6,455 bases of DNA from Methylohalomonas sp964522485 (GCA_964522485.1 CAZFUS010000111.1:1-6455); one strand, 5' to 3'; counted from the stretch's first letter, positions 1 through 6,455 are shown. Notes: generated from the letters alone by a model not told the origin. Program-made: numbers and translations.

Positions 1-338
1 AGGGTACTGTTGCCGTACTCCTGTGCCAGTCTGTCCAGATCCAGCCACTGATCCGTGCGGCACACCCCGCCCGGCAGGCGCACGCGGATCATGAACTGAT
101 AGGCGGGTTCGAGCTTCTGCTGCCGGCGTTCGCTGCGCAGATCGCGATCGTCCTGCTGATAGATGCCGTGAAACTTGGTCAGCTGCGTGTCGCGTTCACT
201 GATACCGCCGCTGATCGCATCATTCAGACCTTCGACGATCGTGCCGCGCAGATAGTCGCTTTCGGCTTTTAATCGCTCGTTCTCATGCAGGCGGTTGAGT
301 GGCTGTGTTACGTCCCGGCTGCGATCCTCGGCTGCCAT
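1..338 (-). CDS. cysI: Sulfite reductase (NADPH) haemoprotein beta subunit, N-terminal part (gene cut by the left window edge)
   Basis: CysI carries sirohaem and a 4Fe-4S cluster and performs the six-electron reduction of sulfite to sulfide in cytoplasmic sulfate assimilation, taking electrons from CysJ. I translated the minus strand from the ATG at 338-336 and obtained 112 in-frame codons without a stop before the edge. Recognisable CysI N-terminal blocks are SDYLRGTIVEGLND (residues 27-40), FHGIYQQDDRDLRSER (56-71), QKLEPAYQFMIR (74-85) and RLPGGV (87-92). In E. coli CysI the matching blocks read NYLRGTIAEDLND, FHGMYQQDDRDIRAER and RLPGGV. The start is supported by a strong Shine-Dalgarno sequence, GGGAGGTGA (353-345), six bases upstream of the ATG. 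The gene lies 35 bases after the cysJ stop, as in cysJI operons. The sirohaem and cluster cysteines, near the C-terminus in this family, are outside the window, so integrity cannot be judged. Confidence 0.95.
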   Translation of the reverse strand, partial: MAAEDRSRDVTQPLNRLHENERLKAESDYLRGTIVEGLNDAISGGISERDTQLTKFHGIYQQDDRDLRSERRQQKLEPAYQFMIRVRLPGGVCRTDQWLDLDRLAQEYGNST

Positions 339-344
339 AACGGC

Positions 345-353
345 TCACCTCCC
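345..353 (-). promoter_or_regulatory. Strong ribosome binding site of cysI
   Basis: On the minus strand the sequence reads GGGAGGTGA, then GCCGTT, then ATG. This is a close match to the anti-Shine-Dalgarno sequence at good spacing and fixes the cysI start at 338. It is the strongest ribosome binding site in the window and contrasts with the weak site of cysJ. That could help give the haemoprotein at least as much synthesis as the flavoprotein, which is an inference. Confidence 0.8.
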
Positions 354-373
354 GGTAATATCTCCGGACAGAT

Positions 374-2173
374 TCAATACACGTCGCGCTGATACCGCTT
401 ATCACGCTGCAGCTGCCTGACGTAGTCGCGGGCCTGTTCCTCCGTCCGGCCGCCCTCCTCTCGGACGATATCGATCAGTGCCTGGTGGACATCAGGTGCC
501 ATGGATTCGGCATCGCCGCAGACATAGAAATACGCGCCCGCCTCCAGCCACGCGTAGAGTTCGCGGCTGTGTTCGCGCATGCGATCCTGCACATAAACCT
601 TCTGCCCGCTGTCACGGGAGAAGGCCACATTCATTCGCTCAAGCACACCCTCCCTGAGCCAGCGCTGCCATTCAATCTGATAGAGAAAGTCGGTGCGGAA
701 ACGGCGGTCACCGAAGAACAGCCAGTTGCTGCCATCGGCGCCCTGATATTCGCGTTCTTCCACGAAGGCGCGAAACGGTGCCACACCCGTGCCCGGCCCG
801 ACCATGATGACCGGCGCAGCCGGATCCGCGGGCAGCTTGAAATTCTTGTTCCGCTGCACATACACCGGCACACGGTCACCGGCTTCAAGCTGATCAGCCA
901 GATAGGTCGAAGCCACGCCTTCACGATAGCCATTGGCGGAAAGGTAGCGCACCGCCGCGACCGTCAAATGCACCTCGTCCGGGTTGGCGTTGTAACTCGA
1001 GGCGATGGAATACTCACGCGGCCGCAAACGCCGCAGCGAATCGATAAAGCGCTGCGCATCAATCGACTCCGGCGGATGCTCCAGTACCACATCGATGACC
1101 TGACGCTCACCCGCGTAGGCCATGAGCGGTTTACGATTGTCATCGCTGGCCAGAGCCTTCAGCGCATTGGATTCCGTCAGTGCTGCGTAAGCTTCGATGA
1201 ACGGCGGTGTCACCGTCGTGATTTCGTATTCACGTAACAGCGCATCCTCGAGCGAAGTCTCGCCGTCACGCGTCGCGACGCGTGCTTCCGGTTTCAGCGC
1301 CAGGGCTTCGATGAGTTCGGCGACGGCTGCCGGTCGATTCTCCGGCACGACACAGAGTGCGTCGCCGGGTTCGAATGCAATTCCCGAGTCCGCGAGTGAC
1401 AACTCGATATGGCGGGTCTCCTTGTCCGAGCCACGGCCGTTGAGGACAAGGTTCTCCAGGATCTCGGCCCGGAACGGATTGTTTTTGTCGTAAACGGATA
1501 ACTGACGCGTCTTCGTCGGGCCAAAGGCCACCACATTATCATTCGGCACGGCATCGGCGTGTCTGGCAAAGGCGTCAAGCGCCTGCCGGATCCAGTCATC
1601 CGCGGCATCCTCGTAGTCGACGTCACAGTCGACCCGCGCGTGAATGCATTCGGCCCCCAGTGCCTCGAGCCGGGCATCAAGATCCCGCCCGGTCTGGCAG
1701 AAATGTTCGTAACTCGAATCGCCCAGGGCCAGCACGGCGAATTTGGCGCCTTCGAGTTTCGGCGCCTTGCGACTATGCAGGAAGTGATAGAAATCCTCGG
1801 CCGGATCCGGCGGATCGCCCTCGCCATGCGTGGCGGTCACGATGAGAATCAGACGCTCGTTCTTGAGTTCGCGTGTTCTATAGTCCGCCATGTCGATTGC
1901 CCGCGCGGCCAGGCCCTGCGCTTCGGCCTGCCGGCAGGCCTGTTCGGCCAGGCCCTCGGCGTTGCCGGTCTCGGAACCGTACAGGATGGTAATCGGCGCA
2001 ACGGCCTGGGAAACCGGCTCGGCATCTCCGGCAAGCGCGCCATGGGCGCCGGCCAGATACCCGCTGATCCAGCGCGCCTGCTCGGGTGACAGCGTCGCCG
2101 ACAGCCGCTCGAGCAGCTCAGCCTGCTCGGGCGTCAGCGGACTGTTCCAGTCTTTGAGTGAATTTGCCTGCAT
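374..2173 (-). CDS. cysJ: Sulfite reductase (NADPH) flavoprotein alpha subunit
   Basis: CysJ oxidises NADPH and passes electrons through FAD and FMN to the CysI haemoprotein, in the cytoplasm. Numbered from the ATG at 2173, the protein has 599 residues, the length of E. coli CysJ. The flavodoxin-like FMN domain has LYGSETGNAEG (64-74), TATHGEGDPPD (113-123) and LALGDSSYEHF (148-158). The ferredoxin-reductase-like part has the FAD motif RPREYSIASS (384-393, Arg386/Tyr388/Ser389), GVAS (419-422), the NADPH-domain loop MVGPGTGVAPFRAF (457-470), SR at 519-520, K525 to Q529, YVCGDAESMAPDV (550-562) and a C-terminal Tyr599. These positions coincide with the E. coli ligand residues as I remember them. 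The reading frame stays open upstream to a GTG at 2206 (11 more residues), but the 2173 start places LTPEQ at residue 13 exactly where E. coli has LNPEQ. The Shine-Dalgarno for 2173 is weak (CAGG only three bases from ATG). cysI follows after 35 bases. Confidence 0.97.
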   Translation of the reverse strand: MQANSLKDWNSPLTPEQAELLERLSATLSPEQARWISGYLAGAHGALAGDAEPVSQAVAPITILYGSETGNAEGLAEQACRQAEAQGLAARAIDMADYRTRELKNERLILIVTATHGEGDPPDPAEDFYHFLHSRKAPKLEGAKFAVLALGDSSYEHFCQTGRDLDARLEALGAECIHARVDCDVDYEDAADDWIRQALDAFARHADAVPNDNVVAFGPTKTRQLSVYDKNNPFRAEILENLVLNGRGSDKETRHIELSLADSGIAFEPGDALCVVPENRPAAVAELIEALALKPEARVATRDGETSLEDALLREYEITTVTPPFIEAYAALTESNALKALASDDNRKPLMAYAGERQVIDVVLEHPPESIDAQRFIDSLRRLRPREYSIASSYNANPDEVHLTVAAVRYLSANGYREGVASTYLADQLEAGDRVPVYVQRNKNFKLPADPAAPVIMVGPGTGVAPFRAFVEEREYQGADGSNWLFFGDRRFRTDFLYQIEWQRWLREGVLERMNVAFSRDSGQKVYVQDRMREHSRELYAWLEAGAYFYVCGDAESMAPDVHQALIDIVREEGGRTEEQARDYVRQLQRDKRYQRDVY

Positions 2174-2251
2174 AAACCTGTTAATCATTCGGTAGAAAGC
2201 CGGCACTCACAATGAGTTCCGGCGACACGTACAGAGTATGCTAACGCAGGC

Positions 2252-2257
2252 AATATA
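2252..2257 (-). promoter_or_regulatory. Candidate -10 box for cysJI
   Basis: The minus strand reads TATATT within GCCTATATTGCC, four of six matches to TATAAT in the right orientation for cysJ. No convincing -35 element is present at standard spacing. Because the surrounding DNA is very AT-rich, other TATA-like hexamers exist (for example TATAAA at 2288-2283), so this choice is weak. Confidence 0.25.
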
Positions 2258-2260
2258 GGC

Positions 2261-2275
2261 TTAAAAAGAATAAAT
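2261..2275 (-). repeat. 15-bp direct repeat, copy proximal to cysJ
   Basis: The minus strand reads ATTTATTCTTTTTAA. It matches the copy at 2292-2306 (ATTTATTCTTTTAAA) at 14 of 15 positions in the same orientation, with a period of 31 bp, about three helical turns. It sits just upstream of the candidate -10 box, in the -35 region, as an activator or repressor half-site could. The sequence is of low complexity, so chance is possible. Confidence 0.5.
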
Positions 2276-2291
2276 ACTGATTTTTATATAA

Positions 2292-2306
2292 TTTAAAAGA
2301 ATAAAT
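2292..2306 (-). repeat. 15-bp direct repeat, copy distal to cysJ
   Basis: The minus strand reads ATTTATTCTTTTAAA, the second copy of the repeat, 31 bp upstream of the cysJ-proximal copy in the direction of cysJ transcription. It would lie around -50 to -60 from a start near 2245. That is a usual position for a LysR-type activator site, though this role is inferred from spacing only. The overlapping palindrome TAAATTTA (2302-2309) may be incidental. Confidence 0.5.
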
Positions 2307-2320
2307 TTAGATCGAGAGGA

Positions 2321-2551
2321 TTATTGCGCCGAGCTTGCCTGCTCCTGCGGTAAGCGACCGGTCGCCAGCCAGTCTTCAAATTCCCTGATTGACTGTTCAA
2401 ATTGCCGACGGTACTCGGGCAAGGACGCATGGGAAGCCGGACTCTGTAGCGCCTGACGGTAGTTTTCCAGGGTGCGCTGGACCCACTCACGCGCCGCTGC
2501 TTCGCCATCGCGCTGAATCAGCAATTCGATGCGCTGCTGTTCCTGTGCCAT
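2321..2551 (-). CDS. Small conserved-looking hypothetical protein, 76 residues
   Basis: I cannot assign a function. The protein starts MAQEQQRIELLIQRDG and contains the blocks AAAREWVQRTLENYRQAL (18-35) and LPEYRRQFEQSIREFEDWL (44-62). It has no cysteine, no signal peptide and no membrane segment. It is rich in Glu, Gln and Arg, with aromatic and aliphatic residues spaced as in amphipathic helices, so it is probably a small soluble helical protein. The blocks recall small uncharacterised proteins with a similar REWV...YR...PEYRR...F pattern, but that is from memory and not a named family. The frame extends upstream to a TTG at 2626 that overlaps the gltD stop. I prefer the ATG at 2551 because the extra 25 residues are basic and of different character, although neither start has a good ribosome binding site. 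It is co-directional with gltD and 71 bases after it, so co-transcription with gltBD is likely. Confidence 0.72.
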   Translation of the reverse strand: MAQEQQRIELLIQRDGEAAAREWVQRTLENYRQALQSPASHASLPEYRRQFEQSIREFEDWLATGRLPQEQASSAQ

Positions 2552-2622
2552 CGTTTCATCAGCATTCCGACTGTTAATTTTGACCGGGATTGCTTTACTG
2601 CGTTTGCTAATACGTAGTGTGA

Positions 2623-4110
2623 TCAAAGCCCTCGTGAGGGGCTGGGTGGATTCGGGGTCTGCAGGCTGGGCGGCAGCTTCGAGCTGCCCGTCAGATAAAT
2701 ATCGATATGCCGGGCGACATCACGGCCTTCACCGATGGCCCAGACCACGATCGACTGACCGCGACTGGCATCGCCGGCAGCGAACACGCCTTCAACAGCC
2801 GTCATCTTGCGATCATTTGTTTGAATCGTCCCGCGATCGGTAAGCGCTAGCCGTTCGTCGTTCAGATAAGTCACTTCCGGTCCCTCGAAGCCGATAGCAA
2901 TCAACACCAGGTCCGCCGGCATCTCAAGACCTTCCTCCAGAACAATCTTTTCGATGCGCCGGCCCTGTTCGTCGCGTTTCCAGTCAACGCGCTCGGCCGT
3001 GAGACAATTGACGCGGCCATCGCCGTCTGTATCGACAAAACCGGTCACATTGATACTGAAGACTTCCTCGCCGCCCTCCTCCAGAGCGTAGGTTTGCTGA
3101 TAAGTCTCCGGCTGCTGCGGCCATGGATTGTCGGGCTGTCGTTCGGCCGGTGCGCGCGGATTGATGCTGAACTGCACAACCTCCCTGGCGCCCTGGCGAT
3201 GAGCCGTGGCGACGCAGTCGGCACCGGTATCACCACCGCCGAGCACGATCACATTCCGGTCACGGGCATCGGAAATGTCAGCGACTGTCCGCCCGGCCCG
3301 GCGCCGGTTTTCAGCGACGAGGTATTCCATGCCGAACAGTACGCCGTCGAGTTCGCGGCCCGGCACCGGTACATCGCGATGCTTGAGCGCGCCAATGGCC
3401 AGGCACACCGCATCAAATTGGTTCTGCAATTGTTCGATCGAGATATCGACACCAACGTTAACACCGGTACGGAACACAATACCCTCTTCCTCCAGTTGTT
3501 CAACGCGCCGCGTGACCTGATGTTTTTCAAACTTGAAGTCGGGAATACCATAGACCATCAGCCCGCCGATGACGTCGTCGCGCTCAAACACCGTGACGTT
3601 ATGCCCGGCGCGATTCAGCTGCTGGGCCGCCGCCAGTCCGGCCGGACCGCTGCCGACGATGGCAACCGTTCTGCCGGTTCGCACTGCCGGCGGTTCGGGA
3701 ACGATCCAGCCGTTCTTCCAGCCGGTATCCACGATGGCGCGCTCGATATCCTTGATGGTTACCGGATCATCGTTATAGGAGAGCGTGCACGCCGGCTCGC
3801 ACGGCGCCGGACAGGTATAACCGGTGAACTCGGGAAAGTTGTTGGTCGCATGCAGGCGCGCCAGTGCTTCCTGCCACTGGCCGCGGTAAACCAGGTCATT
3901 CCATTCCGGAATGATATTGCCGATCGGACAGCCGCCCATGCAGGTCGGCACGCCGCAATCCATGCAGCGTTGCCCCTGCGCACGTAGCTGCGAGGCATCC
4001 CAGTCAAATTCATAGATCTGACGGTAGTCGCGAATGCGCGTCTCGGGATCACGATAGCCGATGTTAACGCGATCGTGTTTGAGATAACCGTCAGGATGGT
4101 TTTCGGACAT
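2623..4110 (-). CDS. gltD: Glutamate synthase (NADPH) small subunit
   Basis: GltD oxidises NADPH on FAD and sends electrons through 4Fe-4S clusters to the FMN of GltB, for glutamate synthesis from glutamine and 2-oxoglutarate in the cytoplasm. From the ATG at 4110 it has 495 residues (E. coli GltD has about 472). The N-terminal ferredoxin-like domain has CMDCGVPTCMGGCP (Cys49, 52, 57, 61) and CPAPCEPAC (Cys100, 104, 108). FAD binding is shown by VAIVGSGPAGLAAA (149-162), the NADPH fold by VIVLGGGDTGADCV (287-300), and the C-terminal FAD motif by GVFAAGDASRGQSIVVWAI (441-459). The frame is open up to an ATG at 4170 inside gltB, but those 20 residues do not look like GltD, whereas MSENHPDGYL runs straight into the conserved N-terminus. 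Start and gltB stop are four bases apart with only a weak Shine-Dalgarno, suggesting translational coupling. The last 15 or so residues, after GSSKLP, form an unusual Pro/Ser-rich tail. Confidence 0.96.
   Translation of the reverse strand: MSENHPDGYLKHDRVNIGYRDPETRIRDYRQIYEFDWDASQLRAQGQRCMDCGVPTCMGGCPIGNIIPEWNDLVYRGQWQEALARLHATNNFPEFTGYTCPAPCEPACTLSYNDDPVTIKDIERAIVDTGWKNGWIVPEPPAVRTGRTVAIVGSGPAGLAAAQQLNRAGHNVTVFERDDVIGGLMVYGIPDFKFEKHQVTRRVEQLEEEGIVFRTGVNVGVDISIEQLQNQFDAVCLAIGALKHRDVPVPGRELDGVLFGMEYLVAENRRRAGRTVADISDARDRNVIVLGGGDTGADCVATAHRQGAREVVQFSINPRAPAERQPDNPWPQQPETYQQTYALEEGGEEVFSINVTGFVDTDGDGRVNCLTAERVDWKRDEQGRRIEKIVLEEGLEMPADLVLIAIGFEGPEVTYLNDERLALTDRGTIQTNDRKMTAVEGVFAAGDASRGQSIVVWAIGEGRDVARHIDIYLTGSSKLPPSLQTPNPPSPSRGL
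2627..2643 (-). other. Short GC hairpin at the 3' end of gltD
   Basis: The minus strand reads AGCCC, seven loop bases, GGGCT, then TTTGATCA with the gltD TGA stop. The stem has five base pairs and only three T follow, so it is too weak to call an intrinsic terminator. It could slow polymerase or protect the gltBD transcript. It also encodes the last residues of the GltD tail. Confidence 0.3.
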
Positions 4111-4114
4111 GATC

Positions 4115-6455
4115 TTACGCGGCGCGTCTTGCCGCCGGCCGAGGTGGTTTGACGCGGATATCCCGGCCATTTTTCAGGTACCGCGCCACGGCCTCGGCAT
4201 AAGCCTCCGGCACTACCTTCACGAATTTCTGCAGCGATGCATCCCACGCAGCCAGGATCTGTGCGGCCTTCGGACTGCCGGTATGACTGACATGGTTTTC
4301 CAGCATACGCCGCAGCAGTTTCTGATCGCGGGTTTCACTGACTTGTTCAAGATGACGGCCATCCGGATTGAGATAGCGTCCGGCCATACCTGCTTCGTCA
4401 AAAATATACGCCTCGCCGCCGCTCATTCCGGCGCCGAAGTTCTTGCCGATCGGTCCCAGAATCACGGCGACACCACCGGTCATGTACTCGCAGGCATGAT
4501 CACCGACACCCTCGACAACGCTCAATGCGCCGGAGTTGCGCACACAGAAGCGTTCCGCGGCACGGCCGTTGAAATACGCCTCGCCTTCGGTTGCCCCGAA
4601 CAACGCGACATTGCCAATGATCATGTTCTCCGCCGCCACGAATCCTGCATCTGCCGGTGCACTGACACTGATGAAGCCGCCGGACAATCCCTTGCCGATA
4701 TAGTCGTTGGCATCGCCTTCGAGATACAGGCTGATGCCGCGGCAGACGAATGCGCCAAAACTCTGCCCGGCCGTGCCGTTGCAATGGATATTGATGGTAT
4801 CGGCCGGAAGACCCTCGGCCCCGTAGCGGCGTGTGACTTCATAACTCAGCAACGTGCCGAACGTGCGGTCACGGTTGCACAGGTTGATTGAAATATCGAC
4901 CGGTTCGCGCTGTTCGAGTGCCGGCTGCGCCTGTTCAATGACCCGGTGATCGATCTTTTTATCGAGGCCATGATTCTGCGCCCGTGTCCGGCGCGGATCA
5001 TCCTCGGAAACAACACGCCGCAACAGTGCCGAAACATCGGGACGAACGCCTTTCGGATGAACGATCTTTTTAGCCTTGAGCCTATCCACCCGGCCAATCG
5101 TCTCATCCATACTGCGAAAACCGAGTGTCGCCATGTTCACACGCACTTCCTCGGCTATGAAACGCATGTAATTGACAACATATTCCGCCTGACCGGTAAA
5201 TTTCGCCCGCAGCTGCGGATCCTGCGTGGCGACACCGACCGAACAGGTATTGCAGTGACACTTGCGCAGCATGATGCAGCCGACGGCCACCAGCGGTGCC
5301 GTGCCGAAGCCGTATTCTTCCGCACCCAGCAGCGCCGCGATGATCACGTCCCGGCCGGTCAGGAAACCGCCGTCGGCACGCACCGTAATGCGCGAGCGCA
5401 AGCGATTGGCCAGCAGCACGCGGTGAGTTTCCGCCAGGCCGAATTCCCAAGGTGTGCCGGCGTGCTTGATCGATGTTTTGACCGATGCGCCGGTGCCGCC
5501 CGAATCGCCGCTGATCAGTACCGCGTCGGCGTGCGCCTTGGCGACACCGGCCGCGATGGTGCCGACGTTGGCCTTGGCGACCAGCTTGACATGAATATCT
5601 GCATTCGGGTTTGCACACTTGAGATCATGGATGAGCTGTTTGAGATCCTCGATCGAATAAATGTCATGATGCGGCGGTGGCGAGATCAGCCCGACGCCGG
5701 GCACCGTAAAGCGAACCTTGGCAATACCCTCGTCCACCTTGCCGCCCGGCAGTTCACCACCTTCACCGGGCTTGGATCCCTGTGCCATCTTGATCTCGAT
5801 CTGTTTCGCCTGCGCCAGGTAATGTGCCGTTACACCGAAGCGGCCGCTGGCAACCTGTTTCATGGAACATTCGCGCTCGGTACCGAAACGTTCGACCTGC
5901 TCACCGCCCTCGCCGGTCCCGGATTTGCCGCCGATGCGGTTCATGGCGATGGCGAGCGTTTCATGCGCCTCCTGGCTCAGGGCGCCAAAGGACATCGAAC
6001 CGGTGGAAAAGCGTCGCATGATCGACTCGATGGGTTCCACTTCCTCGATCGGGACAGCCGCGGATTCATCCTTGACGAAATCCAGTAGACCGCGCAGGTT
6101 GAACAACTGTTCATTCTGATCATTTACATAACGAGCAAAGTCACGGTAAGCATCTGCGTCGTTATTGCGCGCCGCCTGCTGCAGTTTGCCGATGGTGTAC
6201 GGGTTCCAGTGATGGCGTTCACCGTCGCGGCGCCAGTAAAGTTCGCCCCCCTGCTCAAGCGGCAGATTGCCGACCACTTTCGTGCCGAAAGCGATTTCGT
6301 AGGCCTTCAGCGTTTCCTGTTCGAGGTCCTCGAGACCGACACCGGGAATATGCGCAGTGGTGCCGGTGAAGTATTCATCGACAAAATCATGATCCAGGCC
6401 AACCGTCTCAAAGATCTGGGCGCCCTTGTAAGCCTGCAGGGTCGAGATACCCATC
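4115..6455 (-). CDS. gltB: Glutamate synthase (NADPH) large subunit, C-terminal half (gene cut by the right window edge)
   Basis: GltB hydrolyses glutamine, channels the ammonia to 2-oxoglutarate and reduces the imine to glutamate on FMN, using electrons from GltD. The visible part is 779 residues of a family usually near 1,500. The frame runs off the right edge, with the first full codon at 6454-6452, and the ATG there is internal. Still in the window are the end of the central domain (MGISTLQAYKGAQIFE, 1-16), the FMN-binding synthase barrel (FSTGSMSFGALSQEAH 149-164; GEGGELPGGKV 230-240; PPPHHDIYSIEDL 259-271; LISGDSGGTGAS 313-324; RADGGFLTGRDV 359-370) and the 3Fe-4S cysteines in CIMLRKCHCNTC (Cys393, 399, 404, the family spacing C-x5-C-x4-C). 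After these comes the C-terminal GXGXG beta-helix domain (about 520-700, e.g. CNGTAGQSFGAF 558-569). The glutaminase domain with the catalytic N-terminal cysteine is outside the window. No frameshift is seen, and gltD begins four bases after the TAA stop. Confidence 0.97.
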   Translation of the reverse strand, partial: MGISTLQAYKGAQIFETVGLDHDFVDEYFTGTTAHIPGVGLEDLEQETLKAYEIAFGTKVVGNLPLEQGGELYWRRDGERHHWNPYTIGKLQQAARNNDADAYRDFARYVNDQNEQLFNLRGLLDFVKDESAAVPIEEVEPIESIMRRFSTGSMSFGALSQEAHETLAIAMNRIGGKSGTGEGGEQVERFGTERECSMKQVASGRFGVTAHYLAQAKQIEIKMAQGSKPGEGGELPGGKVDEGIAKVRFTVPGVGLISPPPHHDIYSIEDLKQLIHDLKCANPNADIHVKLVAKANVGTIAAGVAKAHADAVLISGDSGGTGASVKTSIKHAGTPWEFGLAETHRVLLANRLRSRITVRADGGFLTGRDVIIAALLGAEEYGFGTAPLVAVGCIMLRKCHCNTCSVGVATQDPQLRAKFTGQAEYVVNYMRFIAEEVRVNMATLGFRSMDETIGRVDRLKAKKIVHPKGVRPDVSALLRRVVSEDDPRRTRAQNHGLDKKIDHRVIEQAQPALEQREPVDISINLCNRDRTFGTLLSYEVTRRYGAEGLPADTINIHCNGTAGQSFGAFVCRGISLYLEGDANDYIGKGLSGGFISVSAPADAGFVAAENMIIGNVALFGATEGEAYFNGRAAERFCVRNSGALSVVEGVGDHACEYMTGGVAVILGPIGKNFGAGMSGGEAYIFDEAGMAGRYLNPDGRHLEQVSETRDQKLLRRMLENHVSHTGSPKAAQILAAWDASLQKFVKVVPEAYAEAVARYLKNGRDIRVKPPRPAARRAA

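Larger units (their letters stand above)
2174..2320 (-). promoter_or_regulatory. AT-rich intergenic region, probable cysJI control region
   Basis: This is the only gap above 100 bases in the window. It separates the stop of the small gene at 2321 from the cysJ ATG at 2173. The 50 bases at 2261-2310 contain only five G or C (90% A+T), a sharp contrast with the GC-rich coding DNA on either side. On the minus strand a possible -10 box TATATT lies at 2257-2252, which would give a leader of about 70 bases before cysJ. No good -35 box sits at 16 to 18 bases from it (TCAGTA at 17), as expected for a promoter needing an activator. In enteric bacteria cysJIH is activated by the LysR-type regulator CysB at AT-rich sites upstream of the promoter. 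Assigning CysB here is inference. I see no GC-rich hairpin with a T-run after the small gene, so read-through from gltBD into cysJI is not excluded. Confidence 0.55.

Noticed and set aside
485..1237. A 250-codon plus-strand frame opposite cysJ
   Set aside because: It is antisense to the CysJ NADPH and FAD domains, and its composition is His- and Arg-rich and unlike a real protein.
2354..2365. Perfect 12-bp palindrome GCGACCGGTCGC inside the small gene
   Set aside because: It has no loop, lies in coding sequence and has no T-run after it, so it is not a terminator. Single GC palindromes of this size are expected in DNA of this composition.
2552..2622. Possible separate promoter for the small gene
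   Set aside because: No -35/-10 pair with acceptable spacing was found in the 71 bases between gltD and this gene, so co-transcription with gltBD is the simpler reading.
3094..3987. A 297-codon plus-strand frame opposite gltD
   Set aside because: It lies wholly inside the clear gltD gene, has no family-like motif and no context as a separate gene. It is a shadow of gltD codon usage.
4111..4170. Longer gltD starting at the ATG at 4170
   Set aside because: The 20 extra residues are the gltB 3' end read in another frame and do not resemble GltD. The ATG at 4110 leads directly into the conserved N-terminus.
4109..4891. A 260-codon plus-strand frame opposite the gltB 3' end
   Set aside because: It lies opposite the GXGXG domain and overlaps the gltB-gltD junction, with no recognisable protein features.
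4946..6088. A 380-codon open frame on the plus strand opposite gltB
   Set aside because: It is antisense to strongly conserved GltB sequence including the FMN barrel and 3Fe-4S motif. Its translation is His/Arg/Asp-rich with no recognisable domain. Long antisense frames are common in GC-rich genes because of codon bias.
1..6455. Mobile element, CRISPR, tRNA/rRNA or new defence system
   Set aside because: Nearly all bases are taken up by housekeeping assimilation genes. I saw no transposase, terminal inverted repeats, spaced repeat array or tRNA-like sequence.

Overview
The window is a stretch of ordinary bacterial chromosome with every gene on the minus strand, so transcription runs from high to low coordinates. 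The coding DNA is moderately GC-rich. The proteins look most like those of Gammaproteobacteria: CysJ has the 599-residue length and residue spacing of the E. coli flavoprotein, next to a haemoprotein gene in cysJ-cysI order, and GltB/GltD are of the bacterial NADPH type. No species is assigned. A halophilic or sulfur-oxidising gammaproteobacterium would fit, but that is a guess.

Layout in transcription order. The right part (6455 to 4115) holds the C-terminal half of gltB, the large subunit of NADPH glutamate synthase; its 5' half lies beyond the window. Four bases later comes gltD (4110 to 2623), the small NADPH-oxidising subunit, with a short odd C-terminal tail. Then comes a small unassigned gene for a 76-residue soluble, probably helical protein (2551 to 2321). 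A 147-base intergenic region follows. Its core (2261-2310) is 90% A+T and carries a 15-bp direct repeat with a 31-bp period, and it probably contains the promoter and activator sites of the next unit. That unit is cysJ (2173 to 374), the sulfite reductase flavoprotein, followed 35 bases later by cysI (338 to the left edge), the sulfite reductase haemoprotein, of which only the first 112 codons are present.

The genes form two assimilation modules. GltBD makes glutamate from glutamine and 2-oxoglutarate. CysJI reduces sulfite to sulfide for cysteine synthesis. Both take electrons from NADPH through flavins and iron-sulfur clusters. I see no mobile element, RNA gene, CRISPR array or foreign island. 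The items most worth a second look are the AT-rich repeat region upstream of cysJ, the small gene after gltD, and the GltD tail.
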